From NCBI GenBank assembly GCA_023897205.1, contig JAHWDD010000003.1, positions 2,049,665-2,113,664 of the forward strand: a stretch of 64,000 bases of DNA, in the 5' to 3' direction. A program made the position numbers and the translations under genes. This document shows, piece after piece, positions 42,571 through 54,720 of the stretch (position 1 is the stretch's first letter; each line of letters begins with the position of its first letter). The notes under the pieces were generated by a model. The model did not search any database. It was not told the origin of the DNA and saw nothing but the letters and a program-made list of their open reading frames with translations. Source of the stretch: Exophiala sp. HKRS030. Its lineage: Eukaryota > Ascomycota > Eurotiomycetes > Chaetothyriales > Herpotrichiellaceae.

Positions 42571-45235
42571 ATGGACCGAAAACAGCGTCGACGCCGAAGG
42601 CCAGCATTGTCCTGCCTCGAATGCAGGCGCCGAAAGATCAAGTGCGATCGGAATGAGCCTTGCACTCATTGTGTCTCAGCCAAATTACAATGCACGTACA
42701 AATTTTACGCCGATCCAGTCATCGATGTACAGCAGCAGAGTCTTGGAGGGAGTAGTACACTGAGCTCTTCGGTCGTAAGTCCGTCTAGGTCGGCCCCGGT
42801 GTCAACTACTCTTCGCAGTCGACATGCATCGTCGGATATGCAACAGACCAACAATGATCGTCACCATGACCAGTGCCCTCCTCACTATGGGCCAGAAACA
42901 CCACTACCAGAGAATCTTGTTCATCCATGGGGCCCTCGAGCCACAGCAGCAGCACGACACAAAGACCAGTCAAACACACCAGTAGTACCACAACTTCAGT
43001 TCAATGACTCTGCCACCAATACCCCCAACCACAACAGCCGTCAACCCCACAGTGGGATTGAGGCAACTCTCGGTAGTCGTTATCATCAAGCACAGAATGA
43101 GGACGATGGCCATCAAGCGGGTCTTCAAAGCCTTTTGCAGCGCATCCGGAAGCTCGAACAAGCTTCCACAATCGGCTCTGCACATGCTTTATCCGAAACC
43201 GCTCAGGATATTATTGCTAGTCGGTCTGGTCTAAGTGAGTCCCAGACCATTCTTGACAAGTCAAGGATGCTCAGGTGGAGTCATTGGCTGGGAACTGCTC
43301 CAGAGGTCAGTATGCCTTTTTGTGATCGATTCACCAACAATGGTGATACGTCGTCCTGACTTCTCTGAGATCTCCAGTTCCATCTAATTGGCGACTGTTA
43401 TATCGAAGTCCTGGGTCACTCAAAGAATTTCTCTAAAGGTGATGCCGAGATACAAGCACTACTAGTCCGAATAGGCAACGGCCTTCAGAAATGCAAGAGC
43501 ATAGCGAGACGAATCAAGCTCGGCAAACCTACAAGATGCTTATCATGGCGTGAGTTTGCATTATCTACGCCATCTCGGGCCGTTGCAGATACGATGGTCA
43601 ATCTATATGTGAGTACAGTACTAACTAGCCGGTATAAACACCAACTCATACGACCCTGCCCTCTCATGTATGGTAATTCCCGCAATTTTAACAGATAAAT
43701 AGTTCCAATCATTCGAATCAACACATCGAATCCTCCATATACCCACGTTTTGGTCTGAGTATCGAAGATACTGGGATGACCCAGAGCGAACAACACCCGA
43801 TTTGCGCCTCAAGATTCTTCTGGTCATCGCGATAGGTTCAAGCCTATCGGAATATAGCGACACGGACACTAATTTCCACAACATGGTCCATCAGTGGGTG
43901 TACACGGCCCAAGCATGGCTTTCCGGGCCCCTGGAAAAGGATCGTTTGAACATCAACGGCCTACAGATCCACTGCCTCACTATTCTGGCTCGTCAAACGT
44001 TTGCTATTGGCGGCGACCTTGTATGGATGTCCATGGGCTCCCTCATCCACCGGGCAATGCAGATGGGTTTGCACCGAGACCCCACACACCTACAGACCAT
44101 GTCGATACTTCAATCCGAGATGCGGCGACGTCTGTGGGCGACCATCATCGAAATGGTCCTCCAGGCATCACTGGACTCTGCCATGCCTCCAAGAATCTCA
44201 TTCGATGACTTTGATACCTTGGCACCGTCCAACGTCAACGACGACGAAATATCCGAAGACACATCAACACCAAGCGGCAATTCACTCGTCCCCCATGCCA
44301 GAAACATATACACCTCGACATCCATCCAACTTTTCCTTCTCGATTCTTTGCCGACTCGACTACGCATCCTTCACCTCCTCAACGGTCTACACACGGGACT
44401 GTCCTACACGGAAGTTCTGGCATTGACAACCCACCTCAACGACACGTGTCGAGAATACAGCACTTTTATGAAGGAGAACCGCGCCATCACAGCCTTCCAT
44501 CGAAATTTACTGGATTACCTCGTGCGTCGGTTCGTGATCGTTCTCCACTGTCCCTTCATGAGTAAAGCCCGCACGAACCCACTCTTTTATTACTCGGTCA
44601 AGGCGAGCCTGGACGCAGCCATGTCTGTCATTTCTCCTGAACCCGACAAAGGGTTCTCCCACCTCATGACCATCGGAGGTGGTCTGTTCAGGGAAGGGCT
44701 GTGGCACGCGCAGACGGTCATCTGTCTGGAACTCTTGGGCGAGGTCGACGCTCAAGCCTCCGACGGGACATTGCACCGCAAATCCGCCTATCGCGACCTC
44801 CTGAAGCAGGCTGTGCGAGACATGATGGTCTTGGTCACGGAACGTATTCGACACCGTGAAACGAATATCAAATCTCACATGTTTTTGAGTATGATACTCG
44901 CCCAGGCCGAAGCCACGGCCGAAACGACGACGCTGGACGCGCCGTCGCCGTCGCCCCGTCTGCGTATCGCGCAGACTGCAGTCGAGAGTTTGGAGGTTTG
45001 TATTGGATTACTTCAGGACCGAGTAGACACGAGCACCACGACGACGTTTCCCAGTCCAATGGACGTGGGTCTGGGGGTGTCGAATCCACCTAACGGCACA
45101 GGCTTACAAGGTGGAGGAGAATATGGTAGTCAGGGGTTCTACGGGACCGGTGTTGGTGGTATCGGAGGAGGTTTTGATCTTGCCGATTTGGACTTGGAAT
45201 TTTTTCTGCCTGATGCAGGATTCAATTATCAATAG
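42571..45235 (+). CDS. Zn2Cys6 transcription factor (second)
   Basis: Fungal-specific regulator of 832 aa, with exons 42571-43305, 43378-43608 and 43703-45235. The basic N-terminus (MDRKQRRRRRPALSCLECRRR) leads into C-x2-C-x6-C-x5-C-x2-C-x6-C (ending LQCTYKF). A linker rich in Ser, Gln and His follows, then a short heptad-like stretch (LQSLLQRIRKLEQA) before the fungal_trans domain with THRILHIPTFWSEY and MRRRLWATIIEMVLQ. The acidic C-terminus (FDLADLDLEFFLPDAG) looks like an activation segment. A Gly-rich tract lies just before it. Its divergent pairing with the PDR transporter makes control of that pump its simplest role. It is also a candidate for the CGGAA sites. Confidence 0.92.
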
Positions 45236-45378
45236 ATGTGATTTATTGATCGGTGATTGTGATGCAAGGTTTTACTTGACGGATGAATCTATCTAGACAC
45301 CCATGACCCATGTACAAGGTGTATACGCATGAATCGAGTCAGTCGTATATGATTGCCTGTATACTGTTTGGTGGTATC

Positions 45379-46244
45379 CTACTGTGCAGTCTGTGTAGAA
45401 GCAGCCATTGTCCTAATCGAAGCTGCTAGTGCCGCCTTTTGTAAACTATTCCACGGCTCTCCTTGGTCATCATCCAATTGAGCATCCACGTAACCATGTT
45501 CTGCGACCGATCGAGGAAGAATTGCGAATGAGTGGCCTGCCACAGAAATTTTAGTATTTGTTTTTTGCACCCTGCTAGTATACAGGTAGGCTTCCTGAAT
45601 GACCATCCATGGGCAAGGTCAAGGAGTAGTGAAGTGAGCCTGCCAAAGAGAAGGGAAAAAACATACCATTGATACTCTTATCACAAGCGATCCTCAATAC
45701 CGCAGTTGTACAGTCGGCCGTCTCGGAGAACTCGATCCCTTTTGAAGCCAATATTTCAATGACTTGAGGTTTTAGGATCGTCGTTTTGGTGTACCTAAAA
45801 TCAATGTCGACACGCGAAGCAGGGGTTAGCCTCCTCATCACGAATATGTTTTTGGTCGATGACGGGACTGTCATTGACCAAAAAACGAAGCGTCACGGCT
45901 GGACAATCAAACTGGACAGAAAAGGTCGGACGTACCAAGGAGCAATATAATTCACCCTTATACCTTCCTGCCACGAAGTCCACCTGGCACTCCTCATCAA
46001 CCCTCTCAACCCGAATTTCGATGCCGAATATTGAAAGGATCCAGGTTGGTCGAGCAATCCCGCCACGCTACCCTTGAAGATGAAACATCGATCCCGGCCG
46101 TCCTCCGACTCGGGTCGTGCACGTAGATAATGTTGACCCAATTTGAAAGTGTACATTGCCCCGACTAGGTTGAGGTTGAGGATTCGTAATTCTGGTTTTG
46201 TAGGTTCGGTGGATGGATCTATTTTGACGACCCAGTCTTTTTAG

Positions 46245-46276
<32 letters not shown>

Positions 46277-47024
46277 CGGTCTTTGTACATGTCATGTATT
46301 TGTATAGACGTACCTTCTAGAGTAAAAATCTCATCTGGTCCAGTAATACCAGCATTGGCAACCACCACATCACAACTTTTAGAAGGTGATACTATGACTG
46401 CCAATTTGAACAAGACAACTTGATCATCCCATGATGTTGCGTCACACTTGATGAATTGGACATTTCTATACCAAACAAGTAGAGTCAGAGATTATCCTGC
46501 TGACAACAAAGAATTTGTAGGAAAGGGGAAGATGAATCATACGATCCAAGTTCATCAACAAGTTTTTTTCCTTTGGTTTCATCAATATCACCAAAGGTCA
46601 CAAAGGCCCTATTCGATCATCACCGGTTCTCTTGTCAGTCAAACATACACATACACATATACAGACTCATAAATAAGCCCAGAAGAACTGGAGTGAACCA
46701 TTGCCGAAGGTCTATCTAGATGAACACGTAACATACCCTGCTTTGGCAAATGCCCGAACATGACTTTCTCCGAAACCGTTCGCACCTGTTGTGATATAGT
46801 TACACGATACATGTCAGAATAGATCAAATTGTCAACGTCGAAAGGCATAGAGTGGTTGAACAAATGAACAGTTGAACGTTCGAACATTGGGCAAAGCCAC
46901 TGTCGAGTCAAAGGTTGTCTAACTCACCACCAGTAACGACGACACTTTTCCCCTTCAACACCGTCGTGTCAGGTTTGACCGAACAATCGACGGGGCCGGT
47001 GTTTGAGTACGGTGGCAACGGCAT
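45379..47024 (-). CDS. Short-chain dehydrogenase/reductase (seven exons)
   Basis: NAD(P)-dependent SDR of 310 aa in seven exons: 46928-47024, 46737-46785, 46543-46608, 46314-46465, 45936-46218, 45667-45794 and 45379-45536. The cofactor motif TGGANGFGESHVRAF is assembled from the first two exons. VVVANAGI is the NAG motif, SGS-type Ser lies before YSASKFGLRG (catalytic Tyr/Lys), and IRVNYIAPWYTKT closes the core. The family resembles 15-hydroxyprostaglandin-dehydrogenase-like fungal SDRs. The intron 46219-46313 carries a (CT)14 tract, purine-rich AG in the transcript. It is the last gene of the accessory region, convergent with the second regulator. Substrate unknown. Confidence 0.85.
46245..46272. 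repeat. (CT)14 microsatellite in an intron
   Basis: A pure CT run of 14 units inside intron 4 of the SDR. In the transcript it is an (AG) run that ends about 26 nt before the acceptor used for exon 5. Confidence 0.9.
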
Positions 47025-47598
47025 TGCGGATTTCTGTTTGTTGCGGCAGCTTCAGGACCCTTTCAGAAAAAGGAGGGAGATTGTTTCCGTTCCGAAGATA
47101 AAACGTGGGATGTGGAATGTGGAAGTGGAAACCTCAATTACGGGGCTCGACTTCTAATAGATATATACCCTTTTATAGTCCCAACACCTGCTTTGTCCAC
47201 GAGGAAACGGTTGAATGAGCCTCTGATGCTGTCAGGTTTGCGGGGAATCATTGAACGAAAACAACCGAGTCTTACCGAATCATGAGCTTCAATACGAGGA
47301 TTGCGATTTCCATGGCGTAAAACATGCCGCGGCAAATGTCCGATTGTATACAAGTTCAAGTTTACCAAGAAAACAGACCAAGTGGTACTTTTCACCGATC
47401 GACGTGAGGTCAGGAGGTGTCCAATATATATGACTACCTACCTGAATGTAATACCGGTCTCTGACGTCCATGGTTATAGACCTGTCGCCTGGTGGATCTG
47501 GCCACCCGTTTCTCCATTCCTATTTTACCAGGTAACCACTTGGATTGATTGATCACTGTAGATACTCACATCATCTCATTTTCTATTCAGTATCATCG
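47025..47598. other. Intergenic boundary region
   Basis: These 574 bp lie between the SDR start (47024) and the 3' end of the GH76 gene (47599), both minus strand. They hold the SDR promoter, with TTCCGTTCCG at about 47089-47098. This is where the catabolic region meets core genes. No ORF is supported. Confidence 0.45.
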
Positions 47599-49208
47599 TC
47601 ATCCTCCTCCAAGTGAAATCCATCCATACTCTGGAGCTTTGGTGTCATTCACCAATAAACTCTGAACGACCTCCAACACACTCAACGACTGTCCTACACC
47701 GATCGACCCATCCCATTTTCCCATGTACCAATGAGCACCACACTTGAACCTGGCATCACCTGCGTCGACATTCGTGCAAGCCTTCACGGCTACCTTGGCA
47801 CTACTCTTCAGCAAGCCCCCAACCCTACCTTTCAGGTGCGGTACCAGCACCGTCGTATCAGCCATCCACCTTGCCAGATATGCCTTGAAACTGAATTGAT
47901 CGACGTCACAACTCCAATCCAATTCACAAGCCTGTTCCACCATGACACCACTGGCATTCTTCAACCCATCACTACCCCCATCGTCAGCCCCGAAAAACAT
48001 GCGTTCTGCCACTCCAAGTAACCCTTCCGTGCGATTCGTCCACACCCCTCTTCGTTGCCTCACCCCGGTCCCCGCGGGTACAGTGATGTTGTGCATGACG
48101 GCGGCTCCATAAAGGTAAACTGCGATGTTATAACTCCACTGAGTATGGTCGAGTTTTGTACAATTCAACCCACTGTCAATCCCTGCTCCGTCATAAACAT
48201 TGAGGTCTGTTGCTTCGACAAGACCAATTCGTTCCGACCAATCCCACACCTTTTCCGCCCAGGTCAGGTAAGTCCCGTTTCCAGTGTACCTCGCCAGTCT
48301 TGCCGCAAGTTGAAAGAATCCCCCATTGCTGATGGAATTCTTGTAATCCCACCCGGCGGAAGAAGAAAAGACTTGCCACCTCAACCCGCCGCCACAGGTG
48401 TCACTCGACTTTTCCCACCTCGTGACGAAATCATCAAAAACATTCTCACAGATTCGAAGCCAAGAAGGGTACCGAGGTGAAGGGGGGTCGGGGAAAGAAT
48501 GTTCCGCGGCGAACATGGCCGCAAAGGCCCAGAATGCGATATCATCGTTACCCTGTCATATCACAACAACAGAGGAGGATGTGTTAGCATGTTGAAACCC
48601 TATCATCTCGAAGGGGACTGGGACATTGAGTGTTCTACTATTGTAGATACAAGTCCCGTGTCATGCATGACACGAAACGTCCCAGGTAAGTAAGAAGTCG
48701 AAATACACACCTCATCAAACATTTCTGCAACGGGTAAATAATTGTTCGTTGGTGAAATCTGGCTGACCAGAGCCATCCAGGTGATGTTGTTGTAACTCTC
48801 GTCGCCCGTGAACAACCAGTAATGCAACATCCCGTCCCAAGCCGCGCCACTGAGCCACCAGTAATACGGCGGATAAGGGAACTTGCCCAGCGTCCCGCCG
48901 GTACGGTTGCCGTTGTAGAATGACTGTAGGCTGTAGGCGGCCACGGAGGCGGCGTGGCGTATGGATGCGTCGTCGCTGACGTTCAAGGGGATACCGCCGT
49001 CACGTTGCTGCTGTTGTTGCGTCGCCGCAGCAGCAGCGGCCACATTCGATGACGAGGTGCCCGGGTCGGTGGTGGTGATGACCATGGACGGTGATGCGTC
49101 AACTTGGCAACGAGAGAATTTTTGCGACAACGTAGCCATCATCATCATCACAACCAGTAGCAGTGACACAAGTGTCGTCCTACTACTGTGACCGCCGTAG
49201 ACCGTCAT
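47599..49208 (-). CDS. GH76 mannan endo-1,6-alpha-mannosidase (Dfg5/Dcw1-like)
   Basis: Cell-wall enzyme family that cuts or transfers alpha-1,6-mannose chains and helps crosslink GPI proteins to the wall. It is 483 aa, with exons 48711-49208 and 47599-48552. An N-terminal signal-like segment is present (TTLVSLLLVVMMMMATLS), then a low-complexity linker with poly-Ala and poly-Gln. The GH76 core contains PYYWWLSGAAWDGMLHYW, the catalytic Asp pair in GNDDIAFWAFAAMFAAE, and GGGLRWQVF. Several N-glycosylation sequons occur. The protein ends WISLGGG without the hydrophobic GPI-signal tail of Dfg5/Dcw1, so it may be secreted or lack its last exon. Core cell-wall gene unrelated to the catabolic set. 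Confidence 0.9.
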
Positions 49209-49987
49209 CTTCTTTGGTCTTCTCTACCCAACCCCTCTCCTACTGCTGCGGTGGTTTCGTTTTTGGAGACTGACAGCGACGACAACGATGCCTTCGATGA
49301 ACAACGAAGACCTTGAACTGTTTCAAGAAACATTGCTAAAGTCAACCAAAGTTGTGTTATTTGTTGACCGGCATCTGTAAGCTTCAAGAAGTGTTGGCGG
49401 AATTGGGGTGCCCGGCGATCTGTGAATGCGAAGGCTTCGTGGCTAGTCAATATGCAAAGTGGCACTGTGCATATTTGTAATCTTGCTGTCGATATCGCCG
49501 CATCACATGTGGCAAGGGAGTAATAACACGAACACGAAGGATGGGTTATCAAAAAGCATTCGAGGTTGACAGAAATCAAGACCAAGATCAAGATCAGGGT
49601 CAAGATGACGTTGGTTTCCTCGATCTACAGGAAGGATGATGGAGATACAAACAATCCGATTGATCCGTACGTCGATCATCAGCCACCCCAGATCTAGATC
49701 ACCAAGTCAACATCTGGATGGACATGACTAGACTCAGATTTGTTGCTTTGATGTTCGCGTACTCGTAGCAAGCTATGATAGGGTTGTAGGTTGGTTGTAT
49801 TCCTACATCTCACAGCCAAATCTTGTCCTTCATGGCTACGATCGACATGCGCAAGTCTTAAGTTACTACACAAACAGCTTCAACTTGTGGACAAGCCTCT
49901 TGATCATTGTCGTGGAAACATGCCATAAAACATCATTCATCACCTTCACGCATCTCCAGAAAACACCTCTTCTTTGAACCCAAAAAT
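49209..49987. other. Intergenic region
   Basis: These 779 bp lie between the GH76 start (49208) and the 3' end of the GYF gene (49988), both minus strand. No gene is supported; it should contain the GH76 promoter. Confidence 0.45.
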
Positions 49988-52900
49988 TCACCGTTTACCC
50001 TTCTTCTTCGTGGCAACGACCTTGAACGCGGCGTTATTTTCCTCCTTGGGGGCAGTGGCTGGTCCTTTTTTGGCAACTTCACTCCACCCACCAGCGCTCT
50101 TACTGTCGGCACCACCTGCTAGAGATCCGTTCGTGGCTGGCTCGACAATACCCTTGTCAGCTAGTTTGCGTCGGCGAACGAATTCCTCTGCAAAGCGACG
50201 ACCATCCAGGGTTTGAGAACTCGCATAAACAGAATCGGAGATGATCTCGATCTCGGGTGGGAGCTGCAATAAATCTTGCACGAAACTATCGACTGGAGAG
50301 GAGTTAGCTTGAATCAAGAATATAGATAAAACAGACTCACCGTTGATGTTACTGTTCAGCCCCTTACCCAGAGAACCCTTGACCCACTTGGTGAATTCCT
50401 CATTGGCCTTGCTCTGGTTGGAGAGTGTTGTGCTTCGCTGAGGTTGCATGCTAGGTCGCGCCTTGGGGACACTAGGTACCGAACTGCTGACGGAACGTGT
50501 GGCTGGTTGAGGCGTTGCCACTACAGCCGCTGGAGTTTTGGCCTTGCCACTGGAACCCACCGTGGTCCATGCACCACCGGCTGCGGAGGGAGGGCTTGGT
50601 GCGACTTTGCTCGCTAGTTCTGCATATCGCTTGCCAACAGATGCTGATGCTGGGCTTGTTGAAGCTTGAATGCTTCCGGTAACCGCGGCCGACGCTGCTG
50701 CTGTAGCTCTTTGCTTGCGCGCTTCTTCCTCCTTCTGAATTTGAGCGAGCGTCTTCTTCGCGGCAGAAGAACCAGAACCAGCTTTAGCAGTGACGGGTTT
50801 GGCCCACACACTGGCACTGTGAGAGCCGGGAGTGACTGGCGAAGCGGTATTGCCCCAAGTTGATGTTGATGGGAGCCCGGGTGCAGGAATCGGTGCTTGG
50901 ACCTGTTGGACCCGTTCTTGTTCAGCTTGTGCTCGGCGTGCGGCAGCCGCGAGTTCTTCTTGCTCAGCAGCCCGTTTGGCTTCCGCCTCCTGAATCTCCT
51001 TCAAAGAAGGGCCTTTGGGATGCTCAGTCGTCCGTTCGGCCCATGGCGCCACAGAAACCGACGGGGTTTCGATAGGAGTTTGACTTGCCGAACGCGATTC
51101 TGCTGCTAGTGCATCCGCAACATGCTGGCGGTTGCGTTGGGCTGCAGGAGCTGGCAGAGGCGAGATGGAAACCGGTGGAGGTTCGACCGGAGCATCTCTC
51201 TTCGCCCGAGCACTCTCCTCTGCTGCAGCCAATTGACTAGCCGCTGCAATCTGAACTTGCTGAGCCAAAGAGAGGGGTTCATGATCAGACTTGGCCGGAG
51301 GCGCTGGATGAGCGATAGGCCCAGGAGCTTTGTGTTGCATCTGGTCCTCCATCTGGCGTTGTGCACCGATAGGTTGAGGTCGTGCTTCCTCAGGGCCGAG
51401 ACGGCCGGCCGGGATTTCCGCCTGCCCACGCAGTTCGCGAAACTCCTCCAGTCGGTCGTTGCGGCCCTGGGGTCCTAAAAAAGCATCCTGATGTGTTCGC
51501 ATATCGGATCCTTGTTGTTGCTGCTGCTGTTGTAGTCGAGCCCTATCTTGAAGCATTGAGTTGACTTGCTGAGGAGAAGGACCCTCGGCAGGGGCGCCCA
51601 GAGGGGCACCGGTGAAGGGTTGGCCAGCTCGTGAACTGAAATTCATACGATCCATCATGTTATTGAGATCTTCATCACGGCCAACGCCTGGGCCGGCACT
51701 GCTAGGTGGCCCTTGCTGTCCGAAAGATATTCCACCCATTTGAGGGGGTTGAATGGGTTGTTGGAAGCCTGATGGAGAAGTCATACTTCCAAAGCTAGGC
51801 TGACTCTGTAGGGAGTGAGCACTGGAATGGTGGTGCAAAGGTTGCATCCCATTTTGAATCTGAATGTGTTTCATCGCCATCTGCTGCTGAGCGAGGTGTT
51901 CTTTCTGTCTTGCCATGAGGTATTGTTCTTCTTGCTTGCGTCTTTCCAGCGCGTTCTGCTGTTCAGCCGTTAATGTCGTCCCGAAGCTTGGGAAGCTGCT
52001 CGCAAACGGCGGCTGAACAGAGCCACCAGGACCGCCTATCGAGGGATTGGCCCAGTGATTACCTTGGCCTGCTGAAGGGGGACCGTGGGGTACACCGATT
52101 TGGGGGACAAGGAATGGTTCCCGAGAGTTGCCAATACGTCGGACGAGCTGGGCGAGAGGCTCATACTCGGTGTCTTCCAGTTTCTTGACTTGCAACTCCG
52201 CGGTGAAGAATCCTGCTTTGAACCAATCGTGCATCTCAAGACCAGAGAAAGGCCCCTGGGTATTACCCTGGGGGTCACGATAGATCCAGCGCATACGATC
52301 TGGCATCACCATCTGTCGTTGTTGAGCAGCCGGTAATTGATTGGAGGAATTGCTGCCGCTGGATTGACTGAGCCCGTGGCCAGACTGATAATCACCACTT
52401 GCTCTCTGCCCGGCCGCCTGAGGAGTGGCTAGCGAGGTCATTGGTGCACCCGAGGTACCAGGAGGAAAGATCCCAGCCGGGAGACCAGCTTCCTCAACAC
52501 TTCTCAAGGATGGAGATTCATCGAAGAGGCTGGATCCGCGGCCGAACCCGTCGGAGCGCCGACCGGTATTGTCAAAAGCGTCGCGCATAGACTGCTGTTG
52601 TGCGCTGTCGGGACGCGACTCGAACGCACCAGGCTGCATCTCATTTCGACTATCACCTCGCATCTGTTCCTGCATGGCTGGGGGAAACATGGCTCCCAGG
52701 CGACTTGCACGGCCAGCACTGCCGAAGCCACCAGATCCAAAAAAGCCGCCCCCTAGTCCAGCGCCCGGGGATTGGAGGTCGCCCAGAGGACTGAAAATAG
52801 GATCGCCAAAGGCAGAGCTCATGCCTCGATCCATAGCAGGTTTGCCGGCTCCGAGACCTGCTGACGACCAGGATGGACCGCCTGGGAGACCTCCAAAGCC

Positions 52901-54720
52901 GGATAGACCCCCAAAGCCACTTGCACTGCGCATGTTGGCACCCGGAAGTCCCCTCTCATCAGCAGAGGGCAGTATGTTTCGTCGGTTTGCGCCGAACGGA
53001 GGTAGTCCTGAAGTCGAATCGATGGTGTCATGTTCATCGTCCTCAAGGCGACCTTGAGGACTCTGATATGGATTTGTGTTCGTTGGGCTCATGGGCTCGT
53101 GAAGGTTGAATTTGCCGTGCGGCGTTTGTTGATAGGATTCGTCGTGCCCGAAATCGCGTGCTCCGACATTTGTTGGCGGACCAAAGGCTGACATTCCCAT
53201 TTGTTCAATAACTGAACCTTGGGGAATGTTATCTTGAGAGCCGCCCAAAGCCGCACTGCCAGTCCGGACAGGCCCGTCATCGTACGGGTTGGTCTCACTA
53301 CGACCAGGGCGCGTCTTCAGCTCATCCCGCAACCTGGCATGCGCAGCATCGGCATCCTCTTCAGGCAATTTCTCCAGCGCACCGAAAGAGGTTTTGTCTC
53401 TGGCGCTTTGAGATATATCCTCCGAGCTTGTTTTGGACAATAAATCCTTGAATCGACTGCCACCCCGAACACTACCAAAGCCAGGTCTCTTTTCGCTAGA
53501 TTCGGCCGGTGCTGCGCCAGAACCGACGGCAAAACTACCAAAGTTGCCCATGGACCCAAAGGCAGATCCTTGAGCTCCGGCAGACCAGGGTGACGCAGAA
53601 GGAGGATTAAGACCAGCACTAAGAGGACCAGTCGCGGCTCGTCGTAGGCCTGAGAATGGAGCCTGCGCATCGCCGGGATTCTCGTCTGCCTGAAGCTCTT
53701 CTCTTGCAGGTCCACTATCTTCCTCCTTGTAGTCTGTCCGTCGGCGCAGTAGGGCGGGTGGAGGAGTTGCGGTATTCGATTCGCCTCGTTGGAAAGATTT
53801 ATTTTCAGCTGGAGACATTGGACCATTGCCCATAAACGAGTCACTTGTGTCCCGACGACGCGTTCCCGGTCTGGAGCTACCAGGGGTGTTGGAGTAGCTT
53901 GACAATGAGGCCTTCCGGCCTATAACGCCAGGTCCCGAACCTTCTTTCGTGCTGTTCTGTTGCAACTTGATAGGCGAGTTGACTGAGGTTGTAAAGAGCT
54001 ACCACCACATATCAGCCACGTCACTTAATTGCCTTGGATACTTGTCCAGCTCACCTGCTTCTCCTCTTCAGTCATTTCCATCAAGCCGAGGGGTTCTGAG
54101 CGCGAATTATAATTCCAACAAACTTCCGGTCCTACAACTTGGTCCTTCCCACCTTGAGAAACCATCGGTCCGTTCTTGTTCTCCAAGGGATCCCATCCTC
54201 CCAGAAATATTTGATCCAGGTTTCGGTCAATTGCTGAGGACTCTCTCAAGGCCTGGTAGATCTCCAGCATTTGATCTTTCCCGTAGCGAGTGTCATTCGA
54301 GGGGGGATGCCGCGACGTGTTGTTCACATTGAGATGTGGAGGGATATACACGCCATCATGATTCGCGCTTTCGCGTTGCTGCATGTGTGACTGGGAAGGT
54401 GTTGTGGCTAGCGAGGGTCTGCGGAAGGTTTGCGTGGCACCATTGACGCGGTTTCTCGACCTGTGAGAGAGGTTGTTAGTCAACGCCATCACTTTTCACC
54501 TAAGGTCTGGAGGGAGCAGAAGGAGACAGGTAGTTGGTAGTGGGGTGTATCGATGCACTCGGTCCACCGATCCAGAAGTACAATGTGCGCGCGTAGGGTA
54601 ATGCAAATTTCAGAGGCCGCACCATTCGTTTGTGGCATTTTCCCTCCTGTTGCCCATACTATCTCCATTTGTGCTTGCAGCAGCAGAGGCAAAGGTCGAA
54701 GAGAATGGAGAAGGCATCAT
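49988..54720 (-). CDS. GYF-domain protein (Smy2/Syh1-like)
   Basis: Large mostly disordered adaptor, about 1488 aa, whose GYF domain binds proline-rich ligands. Relatives act in COPII transport and in translation-linked mRNA surveillance. Exons are 54623-54720, 54055-54460, 50341-53998 and 49988-50292. The start MMPSPFSSTFASAAAS joins through a split Trp codon to SRNRVNGATQTFRRPSLA, the usual N-terminus of this family. The GYF domain lies near residue 730 (WIYRDPQGNTQGPFSGLEMHDWF). Long Gln, Pro, Ser and Gly tracts flank it, and an Ala/Glu/Arg coiled-coil region follows. The C-terminus ends in a basic KVVATKKKGKR. The last intron (50293-50340) is only 48 bp and free of stops, so retained and spliced forms are both in frame. 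Confidence 0.88.

Noticed and set aside
11079..47024. Classical secondary-metabolite cluster
   Set aside because: No polyketide synthase, NRPS, terpene synthase or prenyltransferase backbone gene is present; the gene types point to catabolism.
52425..53057. A 210-aa plus-strand frame rich in Pro, Arg and Ser
   Set aside because: Antisense to the disordered part of the GYF protein; its composition is what repetitive Gly/Ser/Pro codons give in reverse.
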